From contig NZ_JAGRPU010000001.1 in NCBI RefSeq assembly GCF_024606225.1, forward strand, positions 62,001 to 126,000: a stretch of 64,000 bases of DNA. The letters are read 5' to 3'. The DNA is from Endozoicomonas sp. ISHI1. GTDB taxonomy: Bacteria; Pseudomonadota; Gammaproteobacteria; Pseudomonadales; Endozoicomonadaceae. The notes under the pieces are model-generated. The model was not told the DNA's origin, did not search any database, and was given only the letters and a program-made list of their open reading frames with translations. Positions within the stretch are counted from its first letter, which is position 1. Every line of letters begins with the position of its first letter. The position numbers and the translations under genes are program-made. Shown here piece after piece: positions 26,342 through 35,360 of this stretch.

Positions 26342-27157
26342 CTATTCAATAATCTCAACAGCGTCGCCTAAACGGATAATGCCTTCTGATTCATGGATCA
26401 GGTTTTGTCCAAAAATGACACCCATCTCTGTTCTTCTGTAGCCTGACAATGTCATTAACGGATCTTTTCCTGTCTTAACGCCTTTTACCGGATCAACCGT
26501 TGTCATGACACATCGACTACAAGGCTTGGCTACCCGGAAAACCACTTCACCGATTTTGATTCTTTTCCAATGATCTTCTGCGTAGTAACCGGCACCCTGA
26601 ATGACAATATTAGGCCTGAAACGATCCATAGTGATCGGAGTATCAAGGCGGCTGTTAAGCTCCTGCAATGAAGCTTCTGTGGTAAGAAGAAAAGGGAAAC
26701 CATCGGCAAAAGCTGTGTTGTCGCCTTTGTTGGCAAAACGAAGATCCACCTGACGATTCACCTGCTCTGAGAACTTCACCATTCTGCATGGTACGCCAAG
26801 AGATTCAGTGAGCCACTGGGATGCCGCCTCACCTGCATCAAGCGCTTGCAGTTCATCTTTCCAAACCACAACCCGCACTTGAGAGACCTCAGACTGTCGC
26901 TCCGGGTCTTTGATAATGAGATCATCCATTCCTGAAGCTGACAGGGTTAATCCATCTTCGTGGGGAATGGCAGAAATCAACGCCATTTTTGGATAGTGGC
27001 GCTGGGTCATAAATTTGCCATCAGGTTCGACGACCAACCAGCGTCGGTCATTCACAAATCCCATACGATCAATGACAGCCTGGTCCACCGAAATCTTCTT
27101 GAGTGACTTCACCGGATGAATAGCAAGATGGGAAACAGTCAGGGAAGAATGAGTCAT
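26342..27157 (-). CDS. MOSC domain protein, YcbX-like without ferredoxin domain
   Basis: 271 residues from ATG 27157 (MTHSSLTV); a start at 27184 would add nine residues without a ribosome site. The N-terminal beta-barrel domain begins LAIHPVKSLKKI and contains GKFMTQRHYPKMALI. The MOSC domain carries FADGFPFLLTTEASL, MDRFRPNIVI and the Cys of KPCSRCVMTTVDP that should hold the molybdenum cofactor, ending FGQNLI...GDAVEI. E. coli YcbX, which reduces N-hydroxylated compounds, continues with a 2Fe-2S domain that is absent here, so electrons must come from a separate partner. Confidence 0.85.
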   Translation of the reverse strand: MTHSSLTVSHLAIHPVKSLKKISVDQAVIDRMGFVNDRRWLVVEPDGKFMTQRHYPKMALISAIPHEDGLTLSASGMDDLIIKDPERQSEVSQVRVVVWKDELQALDAGEAASQWLTESLGVPCRMVKFSEQVNRQVDLRFANKGDNTAFADGFPFLLTTEASLQELNSRLDTPITMDRFRPNIVIQGAGYYAEDHWKRIKIGEVVFRVAKPCSRCVMTTVDPVKGVKTGKDPLMTLSGYRRTEMGVIFGQNLIHESEGIIRLGDAVEIIE

Positions 27158-27263
27158 TAAAGTCTCACTATCATTTTTGTACATTTAGCGAATTGGCTTA
27201 TTGCCACGCCCATCAGATTTTGGAGAGAATGTACCAGATTTTTACCTGACACTTCGAGTTATT

Positions 27264-28097
27264 ATGAAGCCTAAGCTGGTGGACATCGGTGTAAATCTCA
27301 CTGATGAGCAATTTTCAAAGGATCGGGATCAGGTCATGGAGCGTGCCATTGATGCTGGCGTAAATACGATGATTCTTACAGGAACCTCTGTTAATGAGTC
27401 TCAGCAAGCTTTGGAGCTGGCCCAACAGTATTCAGATTACTGCTATTCAACGGCTGGCATTCATCCCCACTATGCCAAAAATACTACAGACTCCTGTTAC
27501 GAAGACCTGAAATTGCTCTTTCAGGCACCGAAAGTGGTCGCTGCGGGTGAAATGGGCCTGGACTTTAACCGGGATTTTTCTCCCAGACCGACTCAGGAAA
27601 CCGTTTTTCAGAAACAGTTGCAACTGGCTGTTGAATCGGGCCTTCCCGCTTTTTGCCATGAGCGCGATGCAGCAGACCGTTTTACAGCCATTGCCAGAGA
27701 GTTCAGAGATTATCTGGGTGGACTGGTTGTTCACTGTTTTACAGCAGACAAAAAAGCGCTTTATCAATACCTGGATTTGGATTTGCACATCGGTATAACC
27801 GGCTGGGTCTGTGATGAAAGGCGTGGTACTCACTTGCATCCATTACTGAAAGATATTCCGGCAAACCGTTTAATGATAGAAACAGATGCCCCATGGCTTT
27901 TGCCCAGAAGCATGGACAAAAGACCAAAGAACAGAAGAAATGAGCCTGCCTATTTGTCCTGGGTAGTGAAAACCATTGCTGAGCAGACAGGCAAAACCTA
28001 TGAGCAAGTGGCCAGAGAGACATCAGAAACGGCCAGAAACTTTTTCAATTTGGGTCCAGATGGACAATCACGTCGGCATTGGGAAGGAGTGCGATAA
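27264..28097 (+). CDS. tatD: TatD family metal-dependent hydrolase / DNase
   Basis: 277-residue TIM-barrel enzyme. It starts at MKPKLVDIGVNLTDEQF, where the first conserved block normally lies; an earlier in-frame ATG at 27201 adds 21 atypical residues. Other motifs are AGIHPHYAK, AAGEMGLDFNRDFSPRPTQE (metal-binding Glu), PAFCHERDA, VVHCFTA, GITGWVCDERRGTHL and ETDAPWLLP. These identify TatD itself rather than YcfH or YjjV. TatD proteins act as 3'-5' DNases linked to DNA repair and degradation. The last 53 bp overlap the convergent cation-efflux gene. Confidence 0.92.
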   Translation: MKPKLVDIGVNLTDEQFSKDRDQVMERAIDAGVNTMILTGTSVNESQQALELAQQYSDYCYSTAGIHPHYAKNTTDSCYEDLKLLFQAPKVVAAGEMGLDFNRDFSPRPTQETVFQKQLQLAVESGLPAFCHERDAADRFTAIAREFRDYLGGLVVHCFTADKKALYQYLDLDLHIGITGWVCDERRGTHLHPLLKDIPANRLMIETDAPWLLPRSMDKRPKNRRNEPAYLSWVVKTIAEQTGKTYEQVARETSETARNFFNLGPDGQSRRHWEGVR

Positions 28098-28932
28098 TGG
28101 CATCTTCCGCTGCCTGCCCAATATCATGCGCATCGTGTAAGCTCTGATCACCATCAAGGTCAATGTGCATCTGGATAAAGGGAACCCGGCCAGAAATACG
28201 GGTTCTCATCTCATGAATGCCCTGTACCCCTTCAATGGCCCGCACAATGCGCTCAATGTCCTGAACCTGCTGCTCTGGCAGGGAATGATCCATGAGCTGC
28301 TGAACCGCACTCCATGCCATCTTGCCAACACTAACTAGCATATAAATCGCTATCAGGAGAGCAAATCCCGGATCAATATAGAAATAACCCAGACTGGCAC
28401 CAAAAAGCGCGATAATGACAGATACATTGGTGAGCAGATCTATCCGATAATGCATCGAGTCGGCAGCAATGGCCGTAGATCCGGTTTTCTTCACAACATA
28501 AGTCTGTATGCTCAGGAGTATCAGAGTAGCCAGAATCGAGAAAAGCATGACAACCATGCCCACTGATTCATTGCTAACGCTGCCCTCCCTCACCAACAAC
28601 TGATCAATGGCGTTGAGAAAAAGAATAATAGCCGAACCTGAAATAAAAGCTGACTGAGCCAGAACAGCAAGAGACTCTGCTTTGCCATGACCAAATCGGT
28701 GCTCTGCGTCGGCGGGTTCAAGAGCAATTCTGACAGCTACCAGTGTAATAACTGAGGCGATCACATCCATGACTGAATCCAACAGCGTTGCCAGAACGCT
28801 AAGAGAGTCGGTCATAAACCAGGCGGCAATTTTAACGAATATGAGGACGGCGGCAGTTGTGACAGAAGCCATTGAAGCCAGCTTCATCAACTTTTCATGG
28901 TTTTCGGAGATGTTCTTGGAGGGTGTAGACAT
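28045..28932 (-). CDS. fieF: Cation diffusion facilitator (FieF-like)
   Basis: 295-residue proton-coupled divalent-cation exporter with six membrane helices and a C-terminal cytoplasmic ferredoxin-like dimer domain. The membrane metal site is complete: LDSVMD in helix 2 (two Asp) and DSMHYRIDLLTN in helix 5 (His and Asp), the DD-HD set of the Zn/Fe/Cd exporters FieF/YiiP. HRFGHGKAESLA between helices 2 and 3 is another hallmark. ATG 28932 is preferred; one three residues earlier is possible. Its end overlaps tatD tail-to-tail. Metal specificity cannot be read from sequence with certainty. Confidence 0.9.
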   Translation of the reverse strand: MSTPSKNISENHEKLMKLASMASVTTAAVLIFVKIAAWFMTDSLSVLATLLDSVMDVIASVITLVAVRIALEPADAEHRFGHGKAESLAVLAQSAFISGSAIILFLNAIDQLLVREGSVSNESVGMVVMLFSILATLILLSIQTYVVKKTGSTAIAADSMHYRIDLLTNVSVIIALFGASLGYFYIDPGFALLIAIYMLVSVGKMAWSAVQQLMDHSLPEQQVQDIERIVRAIEGVQGIHEMRTRISGRVPFIQMHIDLDGDQSLHDAHDIGQAAEDAIIALLPNADVIVHLDPN

Positions 28933-28996
28933 ACGATCCATCGATGATTAAGTTGATTCCCTGATTCCAGAATACTGAAACTGCACTGAAAATCCT

Positions 28997-29197
28997 AGCT
29001 GCCTGTTGGACTTAAGACTGTCCTGCCCGGCAACTGCTCCTGCGTTGCTCTGGCTCCTGCATCCATGCAGTTGTGAGAAAAGGGTCTAAAAATTCCTGCT
29101 CTCTTGTCAAATAGCTCGCTATTCCCCTCGGAATCAGAAATTTTTATCCTAAATTTCTCACAATCCTGGTTACGGAGACGCTTAAGTCCGACAGGCT
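28997..29197. mobile_element. MITE-like inverted-repeat element, long form
   Basis: GCCTGTTGGACTTAAG at the left (ending 29016) pairs with CTTAAGTCCGACAGGC at the right (29181-29196) with one mismatch. The same terminal sequence borders the shorter element at 60749-60828, and the inner flank (CGTC-CCGTA-C-AGGATTG, read from the right end) is also shared. The ~165-bp interior has no open frame and contains a further imperfect inverted repeat (GGAATTTTTAGACCC with its AAATTT-rich counterpart). It fills most of the 28933-29227 gap. No transposase is encoded. Confidence 0.6.
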
Positions 29198-29227
29198 TCC
29201 AGAAGCCCGACTAAATTGTCATTAGCA

Positions 29228-29497
29228 CTATGATGAATGTTCATTGAGATGGTTATAGATCCACTCACCAAGCTGCTCCATTTCAAATGGCCAGCTTATC
29301 TCGTCACCCTGTTCAGTAGCGATCACCGGGATCTTGACACCGTATCGTACGATTAAATCCTCAGATGCACTGATTTCAACCGCAGACCATCGGAATTGAC
29401 TATTAAGTTGAGGATGTCGGCCGAGAATATTAAGAAATTCTTCAGCATGATCACACAGGTGACAACCAGATGTGGTATAGAAAGATAAGTGCAGCAC
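29228..29497 (-). CDS. Glutaredoxin-like thiol protein (DUF836 type)
   Basis: 89 residues with a thioredoxin-like fold. The redox motif is GCHLCD at about residues 11-16 (Cys12 and Cys15) after the first strand, and a cis-proline follows in KIPVIAT. The short length and the CHLC motif fit the glutaredoxin-like DUF836 (GrxC/YruB-type) family found next to various housekeeping genes, rather than classical glutaredoxins with CPYC. It is divergent from the antiporter gene that follows; no partner is evident. Confidence 0.8.
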   Translation of the reverse strand: MLHLSFYTTSGCHLCDHAEEFLNILGRHPQLNSQFRWSAVEISASEDLIVRYGVKIPVIATEQGDEISWPFEMEQLGEWIYNHLNEHSS

Positions 29498-29626
29498 AAA
29501 TTTTCCTGAACAGCGGGAGATTAAGTCGGATACAATTGTAACCGTTCATTCAGCTCACCCCAAACTATTGAGGTGCTACAGAGCTGCATTTTCACTGTAA
29601 AAAAGAATAATCAGGCCTGATAAACG

Positions 29627-31588
29627 ATGGACTTTACCTTTTTCAATCAATTGATGTTAATCCTGGCTCTCTCCGTGGGAGCCATTGCACTGTTTCATCG
29701 CCTGAATCTGCCAGAGAGTCTTGGCTACCTGGCCGTGGGTATCGTACTTGGCCCTACCGCCACAGGTTTGATTGATCATAGCTTTGATATCAGCCTGCTG
29801 GCCGAAATTGGCGTGGTTTTCCTGTTGTTTACCCTGGGTCTTGAGTTTTCGCTCAAACGAATGAAGTCCATGAAGCGGGAAGTGTTCGGACTTGGGGGCG
29901 GGCAGGTCCTGTTATGTGGGGCAGGAATATTTGCGGTTCTGCTGTTGGTTGGAACATCAGTAAAAGAAGCTTTGATCGTTGCAGCCGCTCTTGCTCTGTC
30001 TTCTACTGCGATTGTTTCTAAAGAGTTGACCCAGAGTAATGAAATTCGCAGTCGTCAGGGCCAGATGGCGATTGGCGTGCTGCTATTTCAGGATATTGCA
30101 GCGGTTCTATTCCTGATTCTGGTACCAGCGCTGGCGGGTGCGGGTGATAAGTCAGTTTTCACCACCATCAGCATGGCTCTGGCCAAAGGCCTTCTTTTTG
30201 TTCTTCTCATGATGGCTGTTGGTAAATGGATTCTGCCCAGGGTCTTCAACGAAGTGGCCAGGGCTCGTTCTGAAGAGCTATTTGTATTGACTGCGCTCAT
30301 GATTGCCCTGATGGCTGCCTGGCTAACCCATGTTCTGGGTCTATCTATGGCTCTGGGTGGCTTTATTGCCGGGATGATGATGGGAGAGAGTAACTATAAG
30401 CATCAGGTGGAAGCGGATATTCGTCCTTTCCGGGATATTTTACTGGGACTGTTCTTTGTCTCCGTTGGGTTGATGCTTGATCTGAATATTCTGCTGAAGT
30501 TCTGGCCAGCAATTATTCTGGGTACCTTGGGTCTGGTTCTCTTCAAACTGGGTATCATTACGCTACTGGCAAGAATGCTTAGAGAGAAAAAAAGCACTTC
30601 ACTAAAAACTGGCCTGGCGCTGGCTCAAGGGGGCGAATTCTGTTTTGCCCTCATTGCCCTGGCTACTCAATATGGTCAGACGGGAGGGGAGAGAGCTTCT
30701 GTGGTGTTGGCTATTACCATTCTTTCCATGATTCTGGCGCCGTTGCTCATCAGAAACAGCAGCAAAATTGTCAATCTTCTATACAAGAAACAAGAAGCTA
30801 AACAGTCTCAAATTGATCAGGGCGATATTGAGCAGCAGGTCTCTCACATCAGGCAGCATACCCTGATTTGTGGCTACGGGCGCGTGGGACAGACTATAAG
30901 CCGATTCCTGGGGCAAGAAAAGCTGGCTTTTGTAGCAATCGATAATGACCCTCTGCATGTTCATGAAGCCGGGCTTGCAGGTGAACCCGTCTTTTATGGT
31001 GATTCTCGTCGATTAGAGCTTTTGGAGTCGGTCGGTTTGAAACGTGCCAGACAAGTGATTATCTGCATTGATCGCAGTGAGAATGCTCTGGAAATCGTCA
31101 AAACGATTCGCTCCCATTATCAGGATATTCCTATTCTGGTAAGAACTCAGGATGACAGTCTGACAGCCTCACTTAAAAACGCTGGTGCCACAGCGGTTAT
31201 TCCCGAAGTGCTCGAATCCAGCTTGTTGATTGTGAAGCATGTTCTGTTAATGTTGGGCATGGATCCCAATCAGGTTAGGGGCAAGATCAATAAAGCCAGA
31301 GAACAACAGTACGATATTCTCAATGGTTACTATCCGGGCTATGAAGATGTTCTGGCAGATAGTGAAGAAACCTCTCTGCGCCATGCCGTTAACGTTTGTC
31401 GGGGTAACACCTGTGAAGGATTGGATCCCTGTGATTTACCACTTGAACAAGATGTTTCTGTTGTTGAAGTGAAACGAGACGGCCAAAGTTTGGATCCGGA
31501 AGATGTGGATGCTCTTAAACAAGACGATATTGTTATTCTGACGGGACCTCTCGCACCCATGCAGCAATCTGAAAAGAACCTTATCTGA
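29627..31588 (+). CDS. CPA2 cation:proton antiporter with RCK domains (Kef/YbaL type)
   Basis: 653 residues. About 12 membrane helices (residues 5-380) include GFIAGMMMGES and FVSVGLMLDL, typical of the Kef branch of CPA2. A TrkA-N/RCK nucleotide-binding domain follows (LICGYGRVGQTISRFL, about 415-430, with IDNDP at the strand end), and then a TrkA-C-like tail (about 565-640). It should exchange K+ or Na+ for protons under nucleotide control. The C-terminal RCK_C-like part makes it closer to YbaL than to glutathione-gated KefB/KefC, and no KefF/KefG quinone reductase gene is beside it. A terminator follows at once. Confidence 0.88.
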   Translation: MDFTFFNQLMLILALSVGAIALFHRLNLPESLGYLAVGIVLGPTATGLIDHSFDISLLAEIGVVFLLFTLGLEFSLKRMKSMKREVFGLGGGQVLLCGAGIFAVLLLVGTSVKEALIVAAALALSSTAIVSKELTQSNEIRSRQGQMAIGVLLFQDIAAVLFLILVPALAGAGDKSVFTTISMALAKGLLFVLLMMAVGKWILPRVFNEVARARSEELFVLTALMIALMAAWLTHVLGLSMALGGFIAGMMMGESNYKHQVEADIRPFRDILLGLFFVSVGLMLDLNILLKFWPAIILGTLGLVLFKLGIITLLARMLREKKSTSLKTGLALAQGGEFCFALIALATQYGQTGGERASVVLAITILSMILAPLLIRNSSKIVNLLYKKQEAKQSQIDQGDIEQQVSHIRQHTLICGYGRVGQTISRFLGQEKLAFVAIDNDPLHVHEAGLAGEPVFYGDSRRLELLESVGLKRARQVIICIDRSENALEIVKTIRSHYQDIPILVRTQDDSLTASLKNAGATAVIPEVLESSLLIVKHVLLMLGMDPNQVRGKINKAREQQYDILNGYYPGYEDVLADSEETSLRHAVNVCRGNTCEGLDPCDLPLEQDVSVVEVKRDGQSLDPEDVDALKQDDIVILTGPLAPMQQSEKNLI

Positions 31589-31592
31589 TCCT

Positions 31593-31625
31593 GTGGCAGC
31601 CATGAAATATGGGCTGCCACTTTCT
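31593..31625 (+). terminator. Terminator after the CPA2 antiporter gene
   Basis: GTGGCAGCC (31593-31601) pairs with GGCTGCCAC (31612-31620), followed by TTTCTT. It lies 4 nt after the stop codon. Confidence 0.75.
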
Positions 31626-31775
31626 TAAAAAAATCTTAAAATTCTTTCTCGAAATTAAACTCTGTCCAGAGTTAGATAACTGCCTAACGGTAGAAATAAT
31701 CCACAATATAATAAAAATAAGTTCATTAATTTCAATATGATACAAGAATAACTTAATAACCGTTCGAACAGGCAC

Positions 31776-31781
31776 TATAAT
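31776..31781 (+). promoter_or_regulatory. Possible -10 box for the following gene pair
   Basis: A perfect TATAAT lies 75 nt before the 31856 start in AT-rich DNA. The matching -35 is poor (CTTAAT, 18 nt upstream), so the promoter is tentative. Confidence 0.3.
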
Positions 31782-31855
31782 AGTATTTGTGAAAGGAATC
31801 TCGGAAAAAACAGGCGGTTAACAATAACTTATATAAATAATACAGGTGAACTACT

Positions 31856-33319
31856 ATGGCCACTCGATCGACTCAGTGCTCTCTCTCTTTGCTTTTTATG
31901 CTGGTGTCGGTCCTGACTGTTAAACCTCTTGATAGTCACGCCTTCTTCCTTGAGTTCTATATGCCTCCCTACTTTTCAGGTATGGAAGCGCGCCCAATTG
32001 CTTATAAATCAGAACCGCCCCAGAATGCTTCTCTTATTCAGCAGGAAGAGCCTTTTTTCTGCAATGACTACGAGACAAATTTTAATTATTTTAAAAGTCT
32101 GCCATCCACTGCATTAATAAAGCTTGGTGGCTTTGGATTATTGGGAACAGCTTTAACCCAATCAGTATCAGGCGGAGTGAATCCTCGTAATTACTGGCAC
32201 AAGCCTATTTTTCTATTGAACCTGGTCACAATTCTTTCCTGGTCCATACCTCAGGCAAGCTATACCAATGAATACACTCTATCTGCTGCGCAATACCAAA
32301 AAGCTGAAAACAAGTCAGATCGCACAACAACGGCAAGCAGCAACAATACTCAGCTTTATGAGGAAGAGCCTTTCGCCGGTTACGCGATGACAAGCCTGTC
32401 ATTTGTCAGCCTCAATTTACTCGCTGAATTTTATAATGCCAACAATCCGTCCCCAGGACCCGGGGTGAATATACTGGAAAATTTTGCCATCGGTGCGAAA
32501 TCGATTGGTGTTACCAGCAACGTGGCGTCAGCCCTGAGAACTCACCTCAAAAATGGTTATCTAAGTAAGGGTTATACAATCTATGAAGCTGCTGCTGCTG
32601 CATCAAGAGATGTAACCATTATCTACACAGCTGTTCTGGCTGGAGTGGTAAAAACTGGTCTGCTTAACTCAGCAGCTATGGACGGCGTAAACGCCAAAGA
32701 TATTGAGCAATATTCATGGGCCATGGCTCATTACGTCGGTCGAAAATACTACCATGTATCCCTCTCAGCAGGAATGATGATCAGTGCGGCCTATGAATCG
32801 ATTGGCTCTCTTGAAAATTACTGCATGGCAAACTTTGATCAGGTTTTGCCCCATGCTCACTATGATGAAGCAGAAAAGCTGGTTTTTTGTAAAGGTGTAG
32901 CTTCTGTTTCGATGGCCAGCATCGGCGGTCTGGCTTTATTGAAATATTCCAGTGGTCTGACCTGGATTTATCTCGTAAATGCTGTTGAAGCAGCGGGTCT
33001 GATTAATACAGAAATGGCAATCACTCTGGGTCGAAATCTTTTCGATCACCCGGCCGCTAAAGATACAGCAGGACTTACCCTGGGAGGAACAATTACGGCA
33101 GGTTCGCTTTTCCTGAACCTCTATTACTTCCCCGGAATAGTTATGACGAGCCTATTCCAGGGCTCCGGGCTAATCATGATATATGAAGGCGGTTCTACAC
33201 TGGTCAGTCATTCTTATCCTGCTGCAGGAAAAATATTGGCTCTTGGACACAGCTTAATGGGGAATTATGACTATGTCTGTAAACCAAGAGCCAAAGGTCT
33301 CAACCATCTTGACCCATAA
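31856..33319 (+). CDS. Unrecognised exported membrane protein
   Basis: 487 residues, no family recognised. It begins with a signal peptide (SLLFMLVSVLTVKPLDSHA), then a soluble stretch with two cysteines, and then many moderately hydrophobic segments between about residues 85 and 475 (for example AAAAASRDVTIIYTAVLAGVVKTGLL and AGLTLGGTITAGSLFLNLYYFPGIVM). This suggests a multi-pass inner-membrane or pore-like protein. The helices are rich in Gly, Ala and Ser. An AGGTGA ribosome site precedes ATG 31856. The next gene starts 34 nt downstream and has a similar general design, so the two probably form one operon and act together. Confidence 0.6.
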   Translation: MATRSTQCSLSLLFMLVSVLTVKPLDSHAFFLEFYMPPYFSGMEARPIAYKSEPPQNASLIQQEEPFFCNDYETNFNYFKSLPSTALIKLGGFGLLGTALTQSVSGGVNPRNYWHKPIFLLNLVTILSWSIPQASYTNEYTLSAAQYQKAENKSDRTTTASSNNTQLYEEEPFAGYAMTSLSFVSLNLLAEFYNANNPSPGPGVNILENFAIGAKSIGVTSNVASALRTHLKNGYLSKGYTIYEAAAAASRDVTIIYTAVLAGVVKTGLLNSAAMDGVNAKDIEQYSWAMAHYVGRKYYHVSLSAGMMISAAYESIGSLENYCMANFDQVLPHAHYDEAEKLVFCKGVASVSMASIGGLALLKYSSGLTWIYLVNAVEAAGLINTEMAITLGRNLFDHPAAKDTAGLTLGGTITAGSLFLNLYYFPGIVMTSLFQGSGLIMIYEGGSTLVSHSYPAAGKILALGHSLMGNYDYVCKPRAKGLNHLDP

Positions 33320-33353
33320 CTATTTGTGCGGTTCTGTTATTTAGGGATGCTAC

Positions 33354-35054
33354 ATGCAATCATTGATCAAGCAGTTTTTTTTTCTGGTTTTATTGTTTTG
33401 CTTCACCTCTCTTTGTGCCGCTCAGTCGAAGTTCAATCTCAGCACTTCTCTTTACACTCCTTCCCTGAATTCTGACCCGAAACCAGGGCTTGAACCAGAA
33501 GTGAATGTGAACCTTTTCTGGTCTCATCAACCATTCAGCGTGGAGCTTCAAAAACAGCATGAATCTGGAGAATTTATAATAACTGAGCTACCGGAAATGG
33601 ATTTGCAAGAGGCAAGAACATTTCTGGATACGACATTATCCAACCAGCTTAAGGAAAGAAGTCTGGATCATGAAATTCGAGTACCCTGTAATAGGCAAAG
33701 TCGCAAATGTGATGTTGAGGTTTACCTGTTCAATCAGCGGGAATCATCAAAGCAGCTGACAGAGATTATACGATTTACGGTACTTCTGAATTTAAGGCCA
33801 GCCACAGTAAACACAGACTCTTATCACTCATCGAAAATCGATAAATCAGGTAGTAACGCACATTCTGGCTTAGAAGAAGAATCTGATTCACACTGTATTG
33901 CAAGTATGTCTTGTCCTTCTGCTTCTGTTTCAACAACAGAAACAGCTTCATTACAAGAATCAGATCTACCTGACCTTGATCAGGACTGGATGGATCGAGT
34001 TCATGTCTATCGAAATCAAGAGAATGGAGACAATCTGGTCATAAGGGATAACATTGTCTACTACACCGGTAAATCACTGACTGTTATTCTCAGTCTATTC
34101 AATACGCTGCTATTCCAGTCGGGCCCCATTGATACCAGTGACGGATATTATGGGCATTTCACCAACGCCCACGTATTGGCAGAGGCCCTCGCAATGGGGG
34201 ATACAATACCGCTTTTGATCAGAGATCATAAGTTGGCTTACGTTACACCTCAGTTAGATGCTACCGGCTTCGCTCTGAGCCTCGCTATTTATGTTACCTA
34301 CGTATATTACTGGGATAATTTGACTCTGGACAAGAGAAAGATGTCGGGGGCAGATGTGCGGGTATTTTACGCCTGGAAGCTGTTTGCAAATATTGCGACC
34401 AAAGCGATTGGCGAGGTCGCAGAACAGAGAGTATTTGCTAATGAGACCGACAGTGATATTCATAAAATAAAATCCTCGCTGTTTACCAGCCTGATAACAG
34501 CCCTTCCCTACGGGACAAAGTTACTGGTAACAGCTTTTACAGGAAATAACTATGCCAACCACTTATTGATGGCTGTACCGGCCGATCACCTGCTCTCATG
34601 CTCGATCAGTGTGAATGGCGTCTGCATTCAACTGTTTTTCCATCGTATTCTGGGAGAAGCTGATATGACCATTGTTCCTGCTACATCACTGGAACCGGCT
34701 AAAAAAGTGACATCTGGCCTTTCTTATATTCCGTCAGCGATGACACAGGTTGCCATAGGAAAAGCTTTGAACGCGCTGGGGATGACTGTATGTGGTGGAC
34801 ATTACATAAAAGGCGCCGGGTATGCATTGGTTGACGGTGTCGATAAATATCTGATTGCCCAAGGTGCCAGCGATCTTAGCCGGTATACAGCGTTAACGGG
34901 TGGTGCCCTTTTTATGAGTTACAGTAACTATTCATTCAACAGGGCATTTGCGTCTGGATTCAGTTACCGCTACGCAAAATATCTGATGATTTTGGCAAGT
35001 ACGGCTTTTATGACACTGTCTGAGTTTTACTTTCATACAACTATATTAAGGTGA
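33354..35054 (+). CDS. Unrecognised exported membrane protein, partner of the previous
   Basis: 566 residues, no family recognised. A signal peptide (QFFFLVLLFCFTSLCAAQ) leads into a soluble domain of about 220 residues. That domain has cysteine pairs (PCNRQSRKC, SHCIASMSC) suited to periplasmic disulfides and a Ser/Thr/Glu-rich linker (about 150-210). From residue about 240 onward come repeated hydrophobic segments (LTVILSLFNTLLFQSG, GFALSLAIYVTYVYYW, SLFTSLITALPYGTKLLVTAF and others). The soluble-then-membrane order differs from the previous gene, but both share a signal peptide and Gly/Ala-rich helices. Function unknown. Confidence 0.6.
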   Translation: MQSLIKQFFFLVLLFCFTSLCAAQSKFNLSTSLYTPSLNSDPKPGLEPEVNVNLFWSHQPFSVELQKQHESGEFIITELPEMDLQEARTFLDTTLSNQLKERSLDHEIRVPCNRQSRKCDVEVYLFNQRESSKQLTEIIRFTVLLNLRPATVNTDSYHSSKIDKSGSNAHSGLEEESDSHCIASMSCPSASVSTTETASLQESDLPDLDQDWMDRVHVYRNQENGDNLVIRDNIVYYTGKSLTVILSLFNTLLFQSGPIDTSDGYYGHFTNAHVLAEALAMGDTIPLLIRDHKLAYVTPQLDATGFALSLAIYVTYVYYWDNLTLDKRKMSGADVRVFYAWKLFANIATKAIGEVAEQRVFANETDSDIHKIKSSLFTSLITALPYGTKLLVTAFTGNNYANHLLMAVPADHLLSCSISVNGVCIQLFFHRILGEADMTIVPATSLEPAKKVTSGLSYIPSAMTQVAIGKALNALGMTVCGGHYIKGAGYALVDGVDKYLIAQGASDLSRYTALTGGALFMSYSNYSFNRAFASGFSYRYAKYLMILASTAFMTLSEFYFHTTILR

Positions 35055-35157
35055 TTTTAACTTGATTGCGTCATGGTAGGTCTTCTCTTGTCAGATCACT
35101 TGTGATTTCATCGCAGGGATGCAATAAGATGACACAGGCACGGAATGGAGAACTATG

Positions 35158-35358
35158 ATGGCAAATGGCACAGGCTTTCTTTCAACGTTGCAGAGCACTC
35201 TGGCGTCGGCGTTTGGTGTACAAAGTGAAAAAAAACGGAAGCGTGATTTCTCTCAGGGGCGTCCGGCGCACTTCATCATCGCCGGTATGATTGGAACACT
35301 TGTTTTTATTCTGATCTTAATGCTGGTGGTGAAACTGGTGCTCAGTCAGTCTGGGTAG
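35158..35358 (+). CDS. DUF2970 family small membrane protein
   Basis: 66 residues. The N-terminal half (LSTLQSTLASAFGVQSEKKR, then DFSQGRPAHFIIAG) is the DUF2970 signature. It is followed by one membrane helix (MIGTLVFILILMLVVKLVL). Two adjacent ATGs (35155, 35158) are possible; the second is better spaced from GGAG. DUF2970 proteins are widespread in gammaproteobacteria and of unknown role. Confidence 0.8.
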   Translation: MANGTGFLSTLQSTLASAFGVQSEKKRKRDFSQGRPAHFIIAGMIGTLVFILILMLVVKLVLSQSG

Positions 35359-35360
35359 AC

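Noticed and set aside
29627-31588. Naming the antiporter kefB or kefC
   Set aside because: It has a C-terminal RCK_C-like domain and no adjacent KefF/KefG partner, so glutathione gating cannot be claimed; only the CPA2/RCK class is safe.
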